From positions 6,469,513-6,533,512 of the forward strand of contig JACBWW010000015.1 in the NCBI GenBank assembly GCA_020086605.1: a stretch of 64,000 bases of DNA, written 5' to 3'. This DNA is from Lanius collurio (Eukaryota > Chordata > Aves > Passeriformes > Laniidae). Each line of letters starts with the position of its first letter. Position 1 is the stretch's first letter. Under the pieces are notes generated by a model that saw only the letters and a list, made by a program, of their open reading frames with translations, was not told the origin of the DNA and did no database searches. Below are positions 39,559-52,720 of this stretch, in pieces. The position numbers were made by a program, and so were the translations under genes.

Positions 39559-42500
39559 CAAAACTCAAGTCCTATGCTTCTTGAGGCATTTCACCTCCCT
39601 GTTAGTCTCTGAAGTATGGGACTGCAACTCTATCAAAAGTGACTGAAAAGTAGCACTCGATGAATAATTCTTTCCCCAAAGGGAGTGTTATTTCTTGATC
39701 TTTGGCATGAAATAACATAGGTAAATGGAAAAAAGGTAAATACTTGCATCAGGATATCGTCTCACAAAAGATTTTCCTGGTCACAGTGGCATTTTCCAGT
39801 AAGCAGGACATCTTCACCCCTCCTCCAGTGACCCAATGAAGTTGAATGCCTTTCGGAAGGTTAAGCTCTGTACACAGAGGTCATGGGACTGGGCTGAAGA
39901 CGGAGGGTCTGTTTATTTTCTTCATGTGTTGAACTATGTTGTTCTCTGGGTGTGAACGTAGCTTTCTAACCTTCACAAATGATCCCAAGGAAAAGACCTT
40001 GCTGACTAAGACTGGGATTGTTGCTGAGCCATTCCAAAAATTCACATCTTTCCAGATGATGCATAGCAGCCAAAGAGAATACTCATTTAAACACTGAATT
40101 GTGTTTTAAACTCTGGTAATCAGAAGCAAAACCTTTACTGAAGTAATGGTGCAATTACTCAGACACTTTTTCAAACATATCTTGGGGGGAAAAACCTCTC
40201 AGAATGTATCCCTCAGCATCAGCAAGCACCACAGTCCTGCAAAGACTTTGTCTGCTATAATGCTCTGAATTATATCATGCAAAACAAAACACTGAGAATG
40301 TTTTAAACTACCTGGCTTATGTCACAACTCCTACATATTAAAACAGTCACACTATGCCTAATTGCTTGGAAGGTGGATTGCTTACGTAAAAATTGTAGCT
40401 ATGTCTTTATTTCTGATTTAACCATTTCTCTGTGTGTATATGTTAAAACTATCTGCAGGTTTTAAGTAGCAGACAATATAAGTGGGGATCTTCATTTCAG
40501 GAGTACAGAGATGAAGTGTCCATATCAAATAGATACTCTTACCTACTCTGCAGGGTAGAAATCTTCATATGTGACAACAGATCAAACATGCTGTGCCTGA
40601 GACTAGAGAGAGTAACTTCTGGTTTCAGGGCAGAAAATGTCTTCAGAAAGAGCGTACATCTTCTCCTACAAGTCTGACAGTGTAATATGTCTATCTTTTT
40701 TAGTAGTCATAATATTTATGATGTGTTATTAATAACGAATTTCATAGTAATTCTGTTGCTGACCAGACAGTGAACTTAAATACCTCATCAAACGCATATT
40801 TTGATAGTTGCTGGAAAATGGGACATTATAACATAATGGCCAGCTCCATAGTATTCTGTCAGATTTTTTAATGTTAGACAGTGGATTGTACTACATGTAT
40901 TTCATTGTGGAGCTAGTCAGGCTTTTGATTAATTTATGGCACTAGAGAGTCTATTTTTTGAATGCTAATTAAAATATGTCATTAAGAGACAAATTTAATA
41001 AAGCAAAGACATTTGGGACTAATTGAAAAGCTAATTATAAATATAATATTTCATGACAAGAGATCACACTGGTGAGAAACTTAATACCTTTGTATTAGCA
41101 TCCTTAAAAAAAAAACAGACTTTACTTTGATTTTATTTTCCTTAGGTACACATTTAAGAAAACCATTGTGGTACAAGTGAAGGAGTTTCATTGTAAATCA
41201 TCAAACCACTTTTGCCACCTATATGTGACCTGAATTGCCTAAAATTCTTGTGTGTCTTACAAAGCTAATGATAATGTTAATCTGTTCTCTGATATACATC
41301 AACATCAAGACTAACATCAAGTTGACACAGTTCTTCTTTTAGAAATTGCAAAAAAGGGCACATAAACTATGCTGGTATTTCTAGTGGTAAACTTCTTCCC
41401 ATAAAAAGAAGATTTCTAATGAGAATGCCAATTTTTAGATAAGATGTCAGACCAGTGTCCTGAGTTCATTTCCAGTTATTTGGGGCTTCCTTTGTCAGAG
41501 GAAAAGAGTTCAATGTACCGACCCTGCTAAGTCAAGGAAATCTCATTTGAAAATTTCAGTTGCTTGTTCTTGTAAGCAATTGTTTTATTTAAGTGCATAT
41601 TGTTTTTCAAGGGTAACTGAAGCAATTATTTTTTATAGCTCAAATATCATTGAAATTCTTCCTGTAATGGTTAGAGTCCTTTAGAGTAGAACTGGAACTT
41701 AAAATAAGTAAAAAAAGTTCATTCTATTTCTCTATTGATACCTTTGAATGTGTAAACTATATTTCGGTCCAAAGAAATAAATTTTAAAATTACATCATCA
41801 TCAACCCATAAGAGTAAACGTAGTTTTATGTACTTTGAAGAAACATTTGTATGCACATGAGCCTTATATGGCATTCAGCAATGGGATGCACACAGGCTAT
41901 CACCAAAATGTTGGTATTATGACCTAACAACCTCTCGTAACACACCTGGTAGCAATGAGTTCAAGAAATGGATATGGATGGGAATTATGCATGTTAAACT
42001 GACAAAAAGTGAGACATCTGCCATGTCAGGAGCAGGGCATGTGTCAGAATACTCACCATCTATCTCTCATAAAGCTAGCAACAGTCAGGCAATTTTTAGA
42101 TTTATACAGGTTTGGCAGCTTAGAAGTGCTCTACCTGAATGAGGAGAAATATCATGGTTTATGAAGCCTTTGGGAAGACACTTGAATACCATGAGCATGA
42201 GTGGTTTTTTCTGGTCTACCTGTCTGTTTCACAGAGAAGGAACAAAAGAACTTATGCTGCCATTTCTACAAGTCCTGTGAGGTCCTACAGACTTTGTGTA
42301 AGTAAAATTTAATGCATAATTGAATTTTAAAAAGAAGTGGGAATTTTTTCCAACATAATAAACTATTTTACTTTAAATGAAATATACCCAATAACTGCAT
42401 ATTAAATTTTGATTTTACAAGTAGGAATGTTTCTAATGGCATGCTGGATTTCCTTTTGAAAAGCTTTCATTTTGCAGAAGGTGTTTTGTTTCCATCCAAT

Positions 42501-45500
42501 TATTCTGACAACAAAACAAAATTCTGACAAACAGAATCAACCAGGTTTTAGGTTAAAAGGAGATTATTTTTACTACAGATATATCTCATACTATAGCTTC
42601 TTCCAACATCATTCTTCATTGGTTTGTTTGTTTGTTTTATTATTTCTTACTTTTGGACTTAGAAAATAACCATTCAACATGTAATTGCATAAGGAAAGGC
42701 ATTGATAATGTGTGTGCCTGTGGTGGGTGTACAAAATGCAACCAGGACAGTTAATGCTTGGGCAACCAGGGGGAAGAATGGCCACAGTGAAATCCCTCTG
42801 CAAATCTCCCTGCAACTACGAGCCTAAGAGCTGGGCCAAACAGCAGTGCTGAAATGTCCAAAATTTGCAGATAGCATTCTTTCCTGAACCATGCCAATCT
42901 GGAGCTAGTGGAATAATTAAGAGATACAGTGTTAAATGATAAAAATAAACCTGCAGGGGAAAAAAATATATTAAAAGAAAAAAATATAGACAATAATGTG
43001 CTTTTCCATGGACTAAGTTATTTAGACTGCCTTTATTGGAATGCAAATATTTATCCTTTTGGGTTTGCATTTTTAGCCTTGATAGAAAATAAGCATTTTG
43101 TAAACACCAGGAAAAGCTTCACATAGCAATTTTTCACACATCTGTTGTAAGAAATCAGAAATGAGAAAACACTGCAATTCACTAAAAGGTATCACAACCC
43201 ACTCCCACTTTCCGACCCCTCGTATTTCTAATTACTCTGTTATATAAAAGAAATGTGCAAAGTCTAAAAAGAATTTAAAATCCTTGTTTTTCTATCTCAG
43301 ATACCTGATGTAAGAATGGTGAAGATTTGGTGCAGAAAAAAACCCAAGATTCTCCACATGGTGTAAAGCAGAGTTTATCTCCACCATTAGCCCCAGCTAG
43401 AGTAGAGCCAACATTTGCTTAATTTAACTATTCAAAATGTTATAGACAGAAGTGTTTGAGAGTTTTTTGTTGGATGAGCTGCTTACATTCACATTACTTG
43501 GGAGAGCTCTGCACCAAAGTTACAGAAGTTTAAAAGCTTATTCCAGATTATGGATGAGAGCAATTACATTTTTCTCTGTAGCAAGCAAGCACACAAAAGA
43601 AAAAAATAAGATTACAAGTAATCTCTAAACTATGACTATAAACTAAACATGGGAAATTTTGGGGTTACTATTTAATTATGATCAATGTATAACTTTCTCT
43701 TAGTGAATTCATTTTTCCACAAAAGCACAAGGTGTGTGAAACATGCCAAAAAGGGCACCCTGACCCCTTTAAGTTATGCTATTAACCTAATAAGAATCTT
43801 GTCCTGGACAGCTGATGATTGCATAGTATAATCATAGAAACAACGATAATTGCAGTATACATAGGCACTAGGGAATCTGCTATTCACCAATAAGGGCCTG
43901 ACCATAAGGATCCTGCTGAGTTCAGCTCTTAACTGATTTCAAAAGGGGTTAAAACTGAACAGCAACTTCTTAGGATAAACCTTTCAACAAGTAGAGATTT
44001 GGACAGGTGAGATGATCCAATACATTTGACAACCAAATAATTTTGCTTCCACGTATCCCTTTATGTTCCGTTTTTACAGCTCTGCCTCTACTCCAAGTAA
44101 GGAATATGTTTTGATTTGAACAAGCACATAAAATACAGAAAGTCTCAATGTTATGAATGGAATAAAATGTTGTACGAACAAATATATATAATAAGTTAAA
44201 TATCCATGGTCTTGAAAGAGCTTTATCCACTCTTCTGGGGCTGCATATCAAGTAATTTAAATAGTCAGCCACATCTGTTCTTTGTTGGAAAAACTGGGCC
44301 AAAAAAGAAAGTAGTTCCTGCCCAAGGTTTCAGAATGGGAAAGGGGTTATACCTGGTGTTAGAGCTTTATTTGGTTACAATTAAGAGTGCAAAGCATCTA
44401 AGATAGAAAAGCACACAACATGAGATGCTGAGGCTTTGTCTTAGTAGCAACTGCTGTGTCCTGATAGGAGCAGATGTGGAGGGAAGCAGAGATGCTGCTC
44501 AATACGTGTCACTGTGGCTCATGTTAGCCTGATCTTGGGGCCAAATCCCTGCCAGCTGCTGAAGGTCAGTCGTGAGGACTCTGAGGGCACATCTTCCTGT
44601 TTCCAGCTTCAGGATCTAGTTCTATTCACTTCCAGAGTTCTCTATGGTGTGAACTGAAGTCCTGCTGAGTGGGGATAAATTTGCTGCAAAAGTACACTCC
44701 TGATCCAAGCCGGGTGACAGGCATTTTTGAATATTGTGCCAAAATAGTTAAATCCTGTTAAAAGCTAGGAAAACATAACTATCCAAGTCTTTGGAGTGGT
44801 CTTGCAAGTGTTAGCTTTGTAAATTATATGGATTTACCCATGAATAACTTCTCTGTATAAGAATAGTAAATGTTCCTCAATAGCATTTTAAACGATTTTT
44901 TACTATGTGTGTTCAATATTCAGTTTTCATTGCAGTTGTGTGTTTCCATAGAGACGCACTGCGTTTAGAAGAAAAGCCTGCCAGGAGTTAATCTGATTAA
45001 TAATATTAAAATTACTTAAACTGAGAAAATTTTAAATGTTCTGTGCTGGTGAAAGCAATTCTTTATCTCACCTGGATGTGGAATAAATAGGAGAGACTCT
45101 GGCATGTGCTTGGGGGAGTGTGAGATACAGATTTGAAAGGTAGCCAGCCCTGAGGAAAGTATAAAGATGGATTCAGCTTATGTTACCATGAACTTACTTA
45201 GTAAAGCCAGGCCTCAAGACCAGACATGTAGTCTTGGAGTCAGAGCGAATTGGGAAGGTCACTGAGGAATGCTTAAGGAACCTAAGCCCAGAAGGAACAG
45301 TCCTTCATTTCACCAGCTCCTGGTCCAGATTGCCATGCAGTAAAATGTTGTTCAGCAGTAAGAAAGAAAAGAGGCAACAAGATGGAGCAGAGGGAACAAA
45401 TATAATGAAGACCTGGTGTAGAACCAACCAACTGGTTCTTCAGGGTGTCACTGTGAGAGTGGTTCTGAACCTGGGAGCCAGAGGAAAATGCCTGAATGCA

Positions 45501-46313
45501 AATGAGGGCATGAAAGTAGAAGTAAATATGTAGCAGATGGGGAAGAAACTTGGGGAGAACAAGTGCTGGAAACTTCATTTTATCAGGAAGGGGAACAACA
45601 GAGGGAGAAAATTATTTTGCTGAAGATATATAATTACAATAATATTTTGTGAATATTAATCATTAATAAGTTGTGGCTTTCTGCTAAGTGGTTTGTAGCA
45701 GAAAAGGGTTACTGTCCAGTTAGGATTAGTAGGAGCAAAAACTAAATAGTTTAAAGATCAAGCTTCATTAACTCATGCAAGAAAAAAATACAGTATGATT
45801 ACTGTGATAGCAGAGGCTGATTTTCAATCATCCTGAAATGAAAATTCAGGCTAGTATTTCCATATTCCTGAACCTAATAAACTATTAAAATTATCTTAGC
45901 TTCCTTTACAAGAGCAGACCAGAACTTGTTTAAAACAAAACCAACATTTCAAATGAGTGAATTTATTCCTGTGTTTATATTGTGTCTCTCTATAAAAACT
46001 TTTTCATTTTTAAATTCAAATTATCTAATTGACTTTTATGGGTGTAGCAGAAGTCTTTTTCACATTCCAGTAACTCAGAAAACTATTTTTATCCCCTTTT
46101 CCTTACGTATGTGCACTTGTTCTCATTGCATTTTAAATTGAAAAAAAATTAGCAACAAAAGCACTGGATATAATACACTGATATGATAGATTTTGAATTA
46201 TTTTGTTGTTTTGTAAGCTACTTTTTCCTCACTGGGAACAAAAAATATCCCACAGGCAATAACAGGATTTCAATATAATTTTCCTTAGAAAAGGAACAAA
46301 AAGTTGAAATATC
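39559..46313. other. non-coding, nothing recognised
   Basis: AT-rich sequence with chance-level open frames on both strands (for example 42609-43126, 43970-44406 and 45234-45578). The parts 39780-40080 and 44440-44660 are moderately GC-richer without a recognisable element. No RNA gene or transposon was identified. Confidence 0.5.
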
Positions 46314-46333
46314 TTTTTTTTTTCTTTTTTTTT
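46314..46333 (+). repeat. poly-T tract interrupted by one C
   Basis: Ten T, one C and nine T. It is a simple low-complexity tract. Confidence 0.85.
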
Positions 46334-46424
46334 ATGAAATGTTGCAAAACAATTCAATTTGGAAATTTCTGTGTTTATTTTTGACTTACTAAATCAAAGT
46401 GTTTTATTTTCTGGAACTGAACCC

Positions 46425-46640
46425 AAATGCTGTGTTTCAAGTCAGTTTGTCTTTAAGCTGTTTTGGGCTGTGGTGCCTCGTGGGAATCTGAGCAGTGTCC
46501 CCCAGGTTCCCAGGCTTTCATATGGGCCAGGCTTCAGGCAAACTCTCTCCCATTGCACCACAGCACGTGACTCTAATGATGAGCCACATGGCTTGGGCAG
46601 AGGGGAGCTCATGGTGCATAATGGGATATAAACTTTAGCA
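46425..46640. other. GC-richer block, possible ancient repeat relic
   Basis: This block differs from the AT-rich flanks and contains the words GCTGTGGTGCCTCGTGGGAA, CACCACAGCACGTGACT (an E-box CACGTG) and CATGGTGCATAATGGGATAT. Both strands are open in chance-like frames (46359-46631 plus, 46609-46995 minus). It may be a relic of an old interspersed element or a regulatory site. I cannot assign a family. Confidence 0.25.
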
Positions 46641-47211
46641 AAAAACTCTGCATTTTTCCTTTAAAAAGCAGTTGACACAATTCCCAGCCTGATTTGTTCA
46701 AAAGCCGCATTGCTAGAAAGGCTGGAAAAGGAGGAATTGGTTTAGCAGGTATGCTGCTGAAAGTCTTGTGTGCACGAAAAGACATGGAATTCCAAGAGTT
46801 AAGAAAAAGGACTGCTTTCATGTCTGTTATAACTCCTTTTAGATGGGGAGGAAATTGGCCCCTACATATCTTGACAACATAGTAGAGAGGACTGCAATCT
46901 ACAGAAGTCAAGGGGAAAAAATGTGATAATAGAGCAGATGGGGAATGTGTTCCTATGGTGACTAGATACACTATATTTTGTGCTAAGATATACAAATGGA
47001 AAGTAACATGAACTGCAGTAAGGGAAGACCAAACACTAATTCTCCCTAGGTTATAATTATAGTTTGGGTGCTGCTAATAGTGATAGTCAATACTGAAAGC
47101 TACAAATCCATTTCTAGTTTACTATGTAGTATATTGTGATTACCAGAAAATATGAACTAGACAAAAGAAAAATTAAAGCATTTTGTTTTAGTATTTTGTT
47201 TTCAGATGCCC

Positions 47212-47228
47212 AAAAAAAAAAAAAAAAA
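47212..47228 (+). repeat. poly-A run (17 A)
   Basis: A simple homopolymer run. No retrocopy is recognised immediately upstream. Confidence 0.85.
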
Positions 47229-47306
47229 CACCAGCAGTGAAGATCAGAACTTTAGTTCCCTCAGTTACCTATAAAAGCAGATGGAAATATCTGGACTTAA
47301 AGACCT

Positions 47307-47322
47307 AGAGAGAGAGAGAGAG
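47307..47322 (+). repeat. (AG)8 microsatellite
   Basis: Eight perfect AG dinucleotides. Confidence 0.9.
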
Positions 47323-48345
47323 GACATGCTATGAAGAGATTTCTCATTAAATTGCAGGAAGATACATTGTCAAAGGGATCATAAGATTGCAGAGGCAAGG
47401 TTTAAAGAGTTAAGAAATATCAGAATCATGGCTGACAGCAACCTCATTTCTGTCCTTTGAGATTTAAATGAATGACTCTGGTTGTCTCTCCTTTATGCAA
47501 AGAAAAAATAACCTATGCAAGCAAAGAGTTACAGATGTGTCAAAAGTTTTCTCTGCATAAACCTTGTCAAATAATATCTTCCATGAAAGCATCTATTCCA
47601 ATGCCGACAATGTCTAAAAAGCATTTGGATGAGACCATGTTGCTTTTTCAAAAAATCCTCAATACAAGGTGGTGTCTCTGCTTCTGCTTATTTCAGAAGA
47701 GAGAGGTTCCTTCTTCTGTCCTGGGCAGGATGTCTGTTTCTGGCTTTGGCACGCACACGCAAAACTAGTTCCACAGAAATTGGTCAGAAAATGCTCAAGG
47801 CTCTCTGAAGAACTGAGTTGCCTTTTCATGTGTGTCACATGACTAGTCTTGGCATTGTCTTAATGGCATTAGTAATGTTTTGATATATGATATGCAGCGA
47901 TATACTTCCTATATGGTAGAAATAATAATGATGATATAATAAAGTGGGGAAAGATCTGTTTGGCAAGTGAAGCTAACTAAAATAATCTTGCAATCACTAA
48001 GAAGCCTCTGCAGGGTTATAGTGGAAACATGAATAAAATTAAAAGACACACTCAGTGATATTTTCCTGGATGAGTCACTGAGAATGTGTGTGAATAGCAA
48101 GGGACTGGGATTATTGGGGGATATCCAGCTATTCATTTTGCCATGAGTCTGAGACAACTCACTTAATGCAAATGAAAGGCATGTTTGCCTCTGTGATGGT
48201 CTGTTACTGGCTTGACTTGCAAAAAGAACTATAAATTATGTTGAAGAATGCCAAATGTATAGCTCTGTGATTTCAGTGGTATATGAGGGAAAGAAGCCAA
48301 TTGTAAATAAAAGCCCTTTTTGTCTTGCTTTCAGTGAGGCAAGTA

Positions 48346-48396
48346 TAGATGTAGTACACTCTTAGATGTAGTACACTCTTAGATGTTGTATACTCC
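48346..48396 (+). repeat. 17-bp tandem repeat, three copies
   Basis: The unit TAGATGTAGTACACTCT occurs twice perfectly (48346-48362 and 48363-48379) and a third time with two or three changes (48380-48396). It is a small minisatellite and may vary in copy number. Confidence 0.95.
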
Positions 48397-50187
48397 TAAT
48401 TTTTTCTCCTCAGAAATGAAAATTATTTTATCTGTCTGCGAAGGAAGGTTCCAGTTATCAAGTCAGATTGAAAAAGCCACATTTTCTCTTGCACAACCCC
48501 TTGTGTCTGCTTTTCTCTAAACCTGCCTCAGCTGCACTTGCTGCGTAGTAGTAAAGAAGCTTGTCTGTAATTACAAAGGTGTTAATTTCAGCGTTGCGTG
48601 TACTTTTTCCTTTTACTAGATTGGCATGAACATTTCACACTCTAATGCGTGCTGTAATTGGAACAAACTGCAACACCTACTACTAAAAACGGAGCTCTTT
48701 GTAGCCGTTGCTTGTCCCTTCCATTTAAAATTCCCTAGCCACACTTTTGCCTCCCAAGCTGCCTTTGAAGGCAGATTTATGTGTTTTAAGTACAATTCAA
48801 GCATATTGCAGGCACAGCAGGAGATTGTAAACAATCAGAAACTGAAATGGGGGGAGTCCTCAGAATCTCAGTGTGGTAGAACCTGAAAAACACCTGCAGC
48901 TTAACTGTTTGCATGTATATTATGGATGATTCAGCATTGCCTGTAGATGTTACTGAGGAACATCAGGCAAAACACAGAGGGCAGTGTAACCATCTTATAC
49001 TGATGCTCTTTGTATACGTGAATCATTATTGATGAAGACAGTGTTTTACCAGTTCCCAGAAGATTCATCCACTTCTTTATTATCATCTTTATTTGGTATG
49101 GCTGACTTCACAAAAGGATATCTTCAGGCAGTAGGGGAAACCAAACTCTGATTGGATCTAAAATTCAGTGATTGCACATGTGTCTTGAAGGACTCCCACT
49201 TGCTATTTCTGTATTAAATACCTGTTAGAAAAATAGTGGATAAACATATTATAAAAGGCTCATCTCTCTTGGTACATTGGGTTCAAAATTATACACAGCA
49301 GGTAACTAGAGACAGGAAAAGTATTACCTTTTTCTCACCCCTTTCTGTGCAAAAAGACTATTTTGCCCTTCTGCATATATCTAGGACCACCCTCCTACTG
49401 GAAGAGGAAACACTGATGCAAATTCTGGATATATCCTCCATGTTTGTTTTTGAAAAGACTAAACATGGAGGAGTTTGAACAGCAATAGCCTCAGCAGCAT
49501 TTAGAACTATTTTCCCTTCCACAAACTGTCTTGAGTAGTAGCACTGCTTAAAGACAAGGACCACTGTCATCAGGAAGCTCCTACTTCAGTAATATGCCCT
49601 AACATGGAAGTATTTGCTCTTGGTTTGCTTTCTAACTTGTTGCAAATTTGGCACAATTCTGCACCAGGAGTATGCATTTTTTTGACACTACAGTCATGAC
49701 TTTCCCTTTCTCCTGACAGAAGGAAGTCTGGATGTCTTGGATTGGGCAAGGGAGCTGAAATCAAGCCTCCCTCTTCCTGGGAAAGTTCTTTAATCGCTAA
49801 CTAACAGTAACTAATCATGCAAACAGTGAAGGGTTACTCTTTCTGAAACTATTTTACTAAGAGAAAGTGGCTCTGGTGCTCTGCTTTGTGCTAAGTCTGC
49901 TGCTGCTGACAAAGTGTTTTGGGATTCCTCTGCCAGTGTGTAAGACACCAGGGCTCTCAAGGGACTTCCAGATGTCCTAAACTGTTTTAGAGATAGGCTG
50001 AATTTGACTAAGGTTATGATCCATGTAGACATGAATAATAGGAAAACGTAGGATGTGTAATGATTAAGGTTGGTTGTTTTGGACATGGAAACCTAATCTC
50101 TGCCTAAATTGCATGCTAGACTCAAATGCTTTCCATGACTCGTAAAGTAAGTGCTTGGCAAATGGCTATAACCACTATTATTTACAG
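48397..50187. other. non-coding, nothing recognised
   Basis: AT-rich to mixed sequence. The open frames at 48616-48886 lie on both strands and look like chance. No repeat or RNA was recognised. Confidence 0.5.
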
Positions 50188-50271
50188 GGAAACACTGCTA
50201 AAGAAAGTGTTTTTCACTGGAGTAGCAGAGGGTCCTTCACTCAAGGCTTCAGGCAGCTGACAAAGCCACGG
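50188..50271 (+). other. weak candidate internal exon (84 bp)
   Basis: A TTTACAG acceptor is followed by 84 bp open in one frame only (28 codons, including the residues ESVFHWSSRGSFTQGFRQL). It ends at a GTAAGT donor starting at 50272, so both ends are phase 0. The other two frames contain stops. The pyrimidine tract is only moderate, and a 28-codon open stretch is not improbable by chance. It lies on the opposite strand from the better candidate at 56613. The protein is not recognised, and it could also be a non-coding RNA exon. Confidence 0.15.
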
Positions 50272-52239
50272 GTAAGTTTCTAATAAGAAGGTTTCAACCA
50301 AGACAATGTTTCTACCTAAACTTTGTGGCTTTCTTCAGCTACCCCTCTGTCTGGAGGGTCAATAGGACCTTCAGACTTAACCAAGGCTCATTTTGTAGAA
50401 TACGACCCTGATTTTGTCTTTTCCAAACACATGAGCAGCTGCAGCCTTCCCATCGATAAACTCTGAGCTAAGGAACAGAGCCACGATAACAACTACTGCT
50501 ACAGCTGGGCAAGCCTGAGGAGGTGAGCCTTCAAATTGCATACATACCAAGGAAATACAAAGTGCTAAAATCAGCCTGGTATTTTCTTAATATTTTTGCC
50601 TTAAGAATCATACAAGAAATAAGACAGGTGATACTATTCTTGGAGACTTCTAAAAGTTGAACTGTGAAGAACAAAATTCAAGTTTTTAAACAGGGTGTTG
50701 CAGAACTGAACTTGTTCTGTTTATCCTTCCAAATGACTAGTTGTATCCCCTGAAATTCTTCTGGAAAGCCTGTAGAGAACTTAAGGAAATATTGGCTATA
50801 CCTGAAACCCTTCTAAAATGCTGTACTATTCCACTAAATAGGATACATTTATGTAAGGCTGTGAACCTCAGGAAGGATATTGTAAGTGGATGAAAATTTA
50901 TAGTTTCCACAGAACAGGAAAAACATAATTTTTCAGTCTATCTTGAAAATGAAATATGTAGAAGACATGACAGAATGGTCATTAGTTAAAAAAAAAAAGA
51001 ACAAACCACACAAATAAATGAAAATAAATTAAATCCAAATACAAATTGAAAGAAAATAAAAACATCTAACAGGAAACAATCAACTTGCCCTGCAAGGCTT
51101 AAAGATAGTTCTGTATTTCAAGGAGATGAGAAAAACTTGCAAATTTTCTTCAAAAGCCTTTGACCCCATTTTAACACTCTGCTCCCCAGCAGAAATAATT
51201 TCCAAGGTTGACATTTTCTCTATTATCAAGTCTAATTATAAAAAGTTACTGCTGGCTTAACTGTTATTTCTCTTCAGAGGCTGAAGGACTGTGTGTCTTA
51301 AAAGCAGTGAGATTTCTCTCTCTCTCCCCAGTGGTGGTGTTTCAGAAGGTGCTTTGACACTGGTATTTACATACATCACTGAATGGCAAAGGTTGTGTGC
51401 CTTGCAAATGGAAGAAGTTGCTTTATGGCTATTCATAAAGGACCTATATGACTGATGTACGTGACAAGCAATAATTGACAGCATTTTAGTGTTGATATAT
51501 TGTTGTTTAACTTTGTTTTAATTTTTCCTCATGATTAAAATTAGATTATGCCAAGCTCACATTCCCATTTAAGATAAAAGGAACCAACAAGAAAAGGGTT
51601 TTGTTTTTCCTCCTTAAACTCCCTTAAACCTCATAGGTTAAGTCATGGAAACCTATAAAGCTCTTTTAGTGAAAACATATACACATTGCATGTTGCTGGA
51701 TTTGTTGAGGTCATTTGATATGATCTATGTTCTGCAATGTGTGACTAGATCTCTTACAAAGCTTTTAAACAGTAGGCTAAAATGAACATTTTAAACATTT
51801 TAAATGAACACTTTAAAACAAATTAGGCTCCAGAAGCATATATCTATTGCAATCTTTGCCATTCCAGTTGATATAAAGAACTTTTATTTCTTTTGTTTGA
51901 GAAAAAGTTAATGTCAAATACTCTGTTCAGTAAGTTGACCGCCTTTATTTTTTACCATTGTGTGGAATTTTGTCATAAAAACAACAAAACTCTAGTTTGC
52001 ATTATATGTGAGCTAATTAGGTAAATAATAGACAAAATTAGGAGGAATATTTAGTTATATGGAATTGAAAAATAGGGTGAATGCAAATGCTGTCTGGTAT
52101 TAAATTACCCTCATCAGTTAAAAAACACCTGGATGGGTTCAAGAAGTAAAGTAAGGCTGAGCAAAATATGAATTAATGAATAACACATTTCCATGATAGA
52201 ATGTTTTTGACTACTATATAGACCTATAAATAAAACATG
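50272..52239. other. non-coding, nothing recognised
   Basis: The first 300 bases are mixed in composition and the remainder is AT-rich, with an A-run near 50988-50998. No gene or repeat was recognised. Confidence 0.5.
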
Positions 52240-52720
52240 CTATGTGCATAGTTGGCACCCACCAATTGGCTAATGTTAATGTAAGTAGACACAGATTTCT
52301 AGAGTCTTTTTATATAAAATGTGGCTAGTTTCTGCTTTCTATGCTATGTTAATGAATGCCAGCGAGACTATCGACTGTATTTTAACTTTTTGTTTACTCC
52401 GTGAGACTCATGCTGAGAGAGCAGTAAGTGCCATTCCCATAGCATAGGGATTGCCACATGTACTTAAAAGGTCCATACTTACACAATTAATCACATTTTA
52501 AAAATTATTTGCTTTCCCACATTGAACACAATAGGCCTTTGTTACATTTAACACACAAAAGAAATGCGCTAGCTGCTAAAATACTATAATCACATAGCAT
52601 TGGCCACAGTAAATCGCTAATTTTTAATATGTCTGGATGGCTACAGGCTCCTAATTATCTAAGATGGTGGAGGATAATTTCCTGGAAGAAGAGAGTAGGC
52701 AATTTAGCAGCTTTTTTTAT
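52240..52720. promoter_or_regulatory. possible conserved non-coding element
   Basis: Repeat-free, enhancer-like sequence contains CACCAATTGGCTAATG, ACAATTAATCACATTT and a convergent pair of SOX-like cores (ACAAT then AGGCC then TTTGT at 52528-52542). It has no coding-like frame. It is judged by texture only, with no alignment available. Confidence 0.22.

Noticed and set aside
46609..46995. 128-codon minus-strand frame
   Set aside because: A plus-strand frame also occupies much of the same stretch, and there is no splice or domain evidence.
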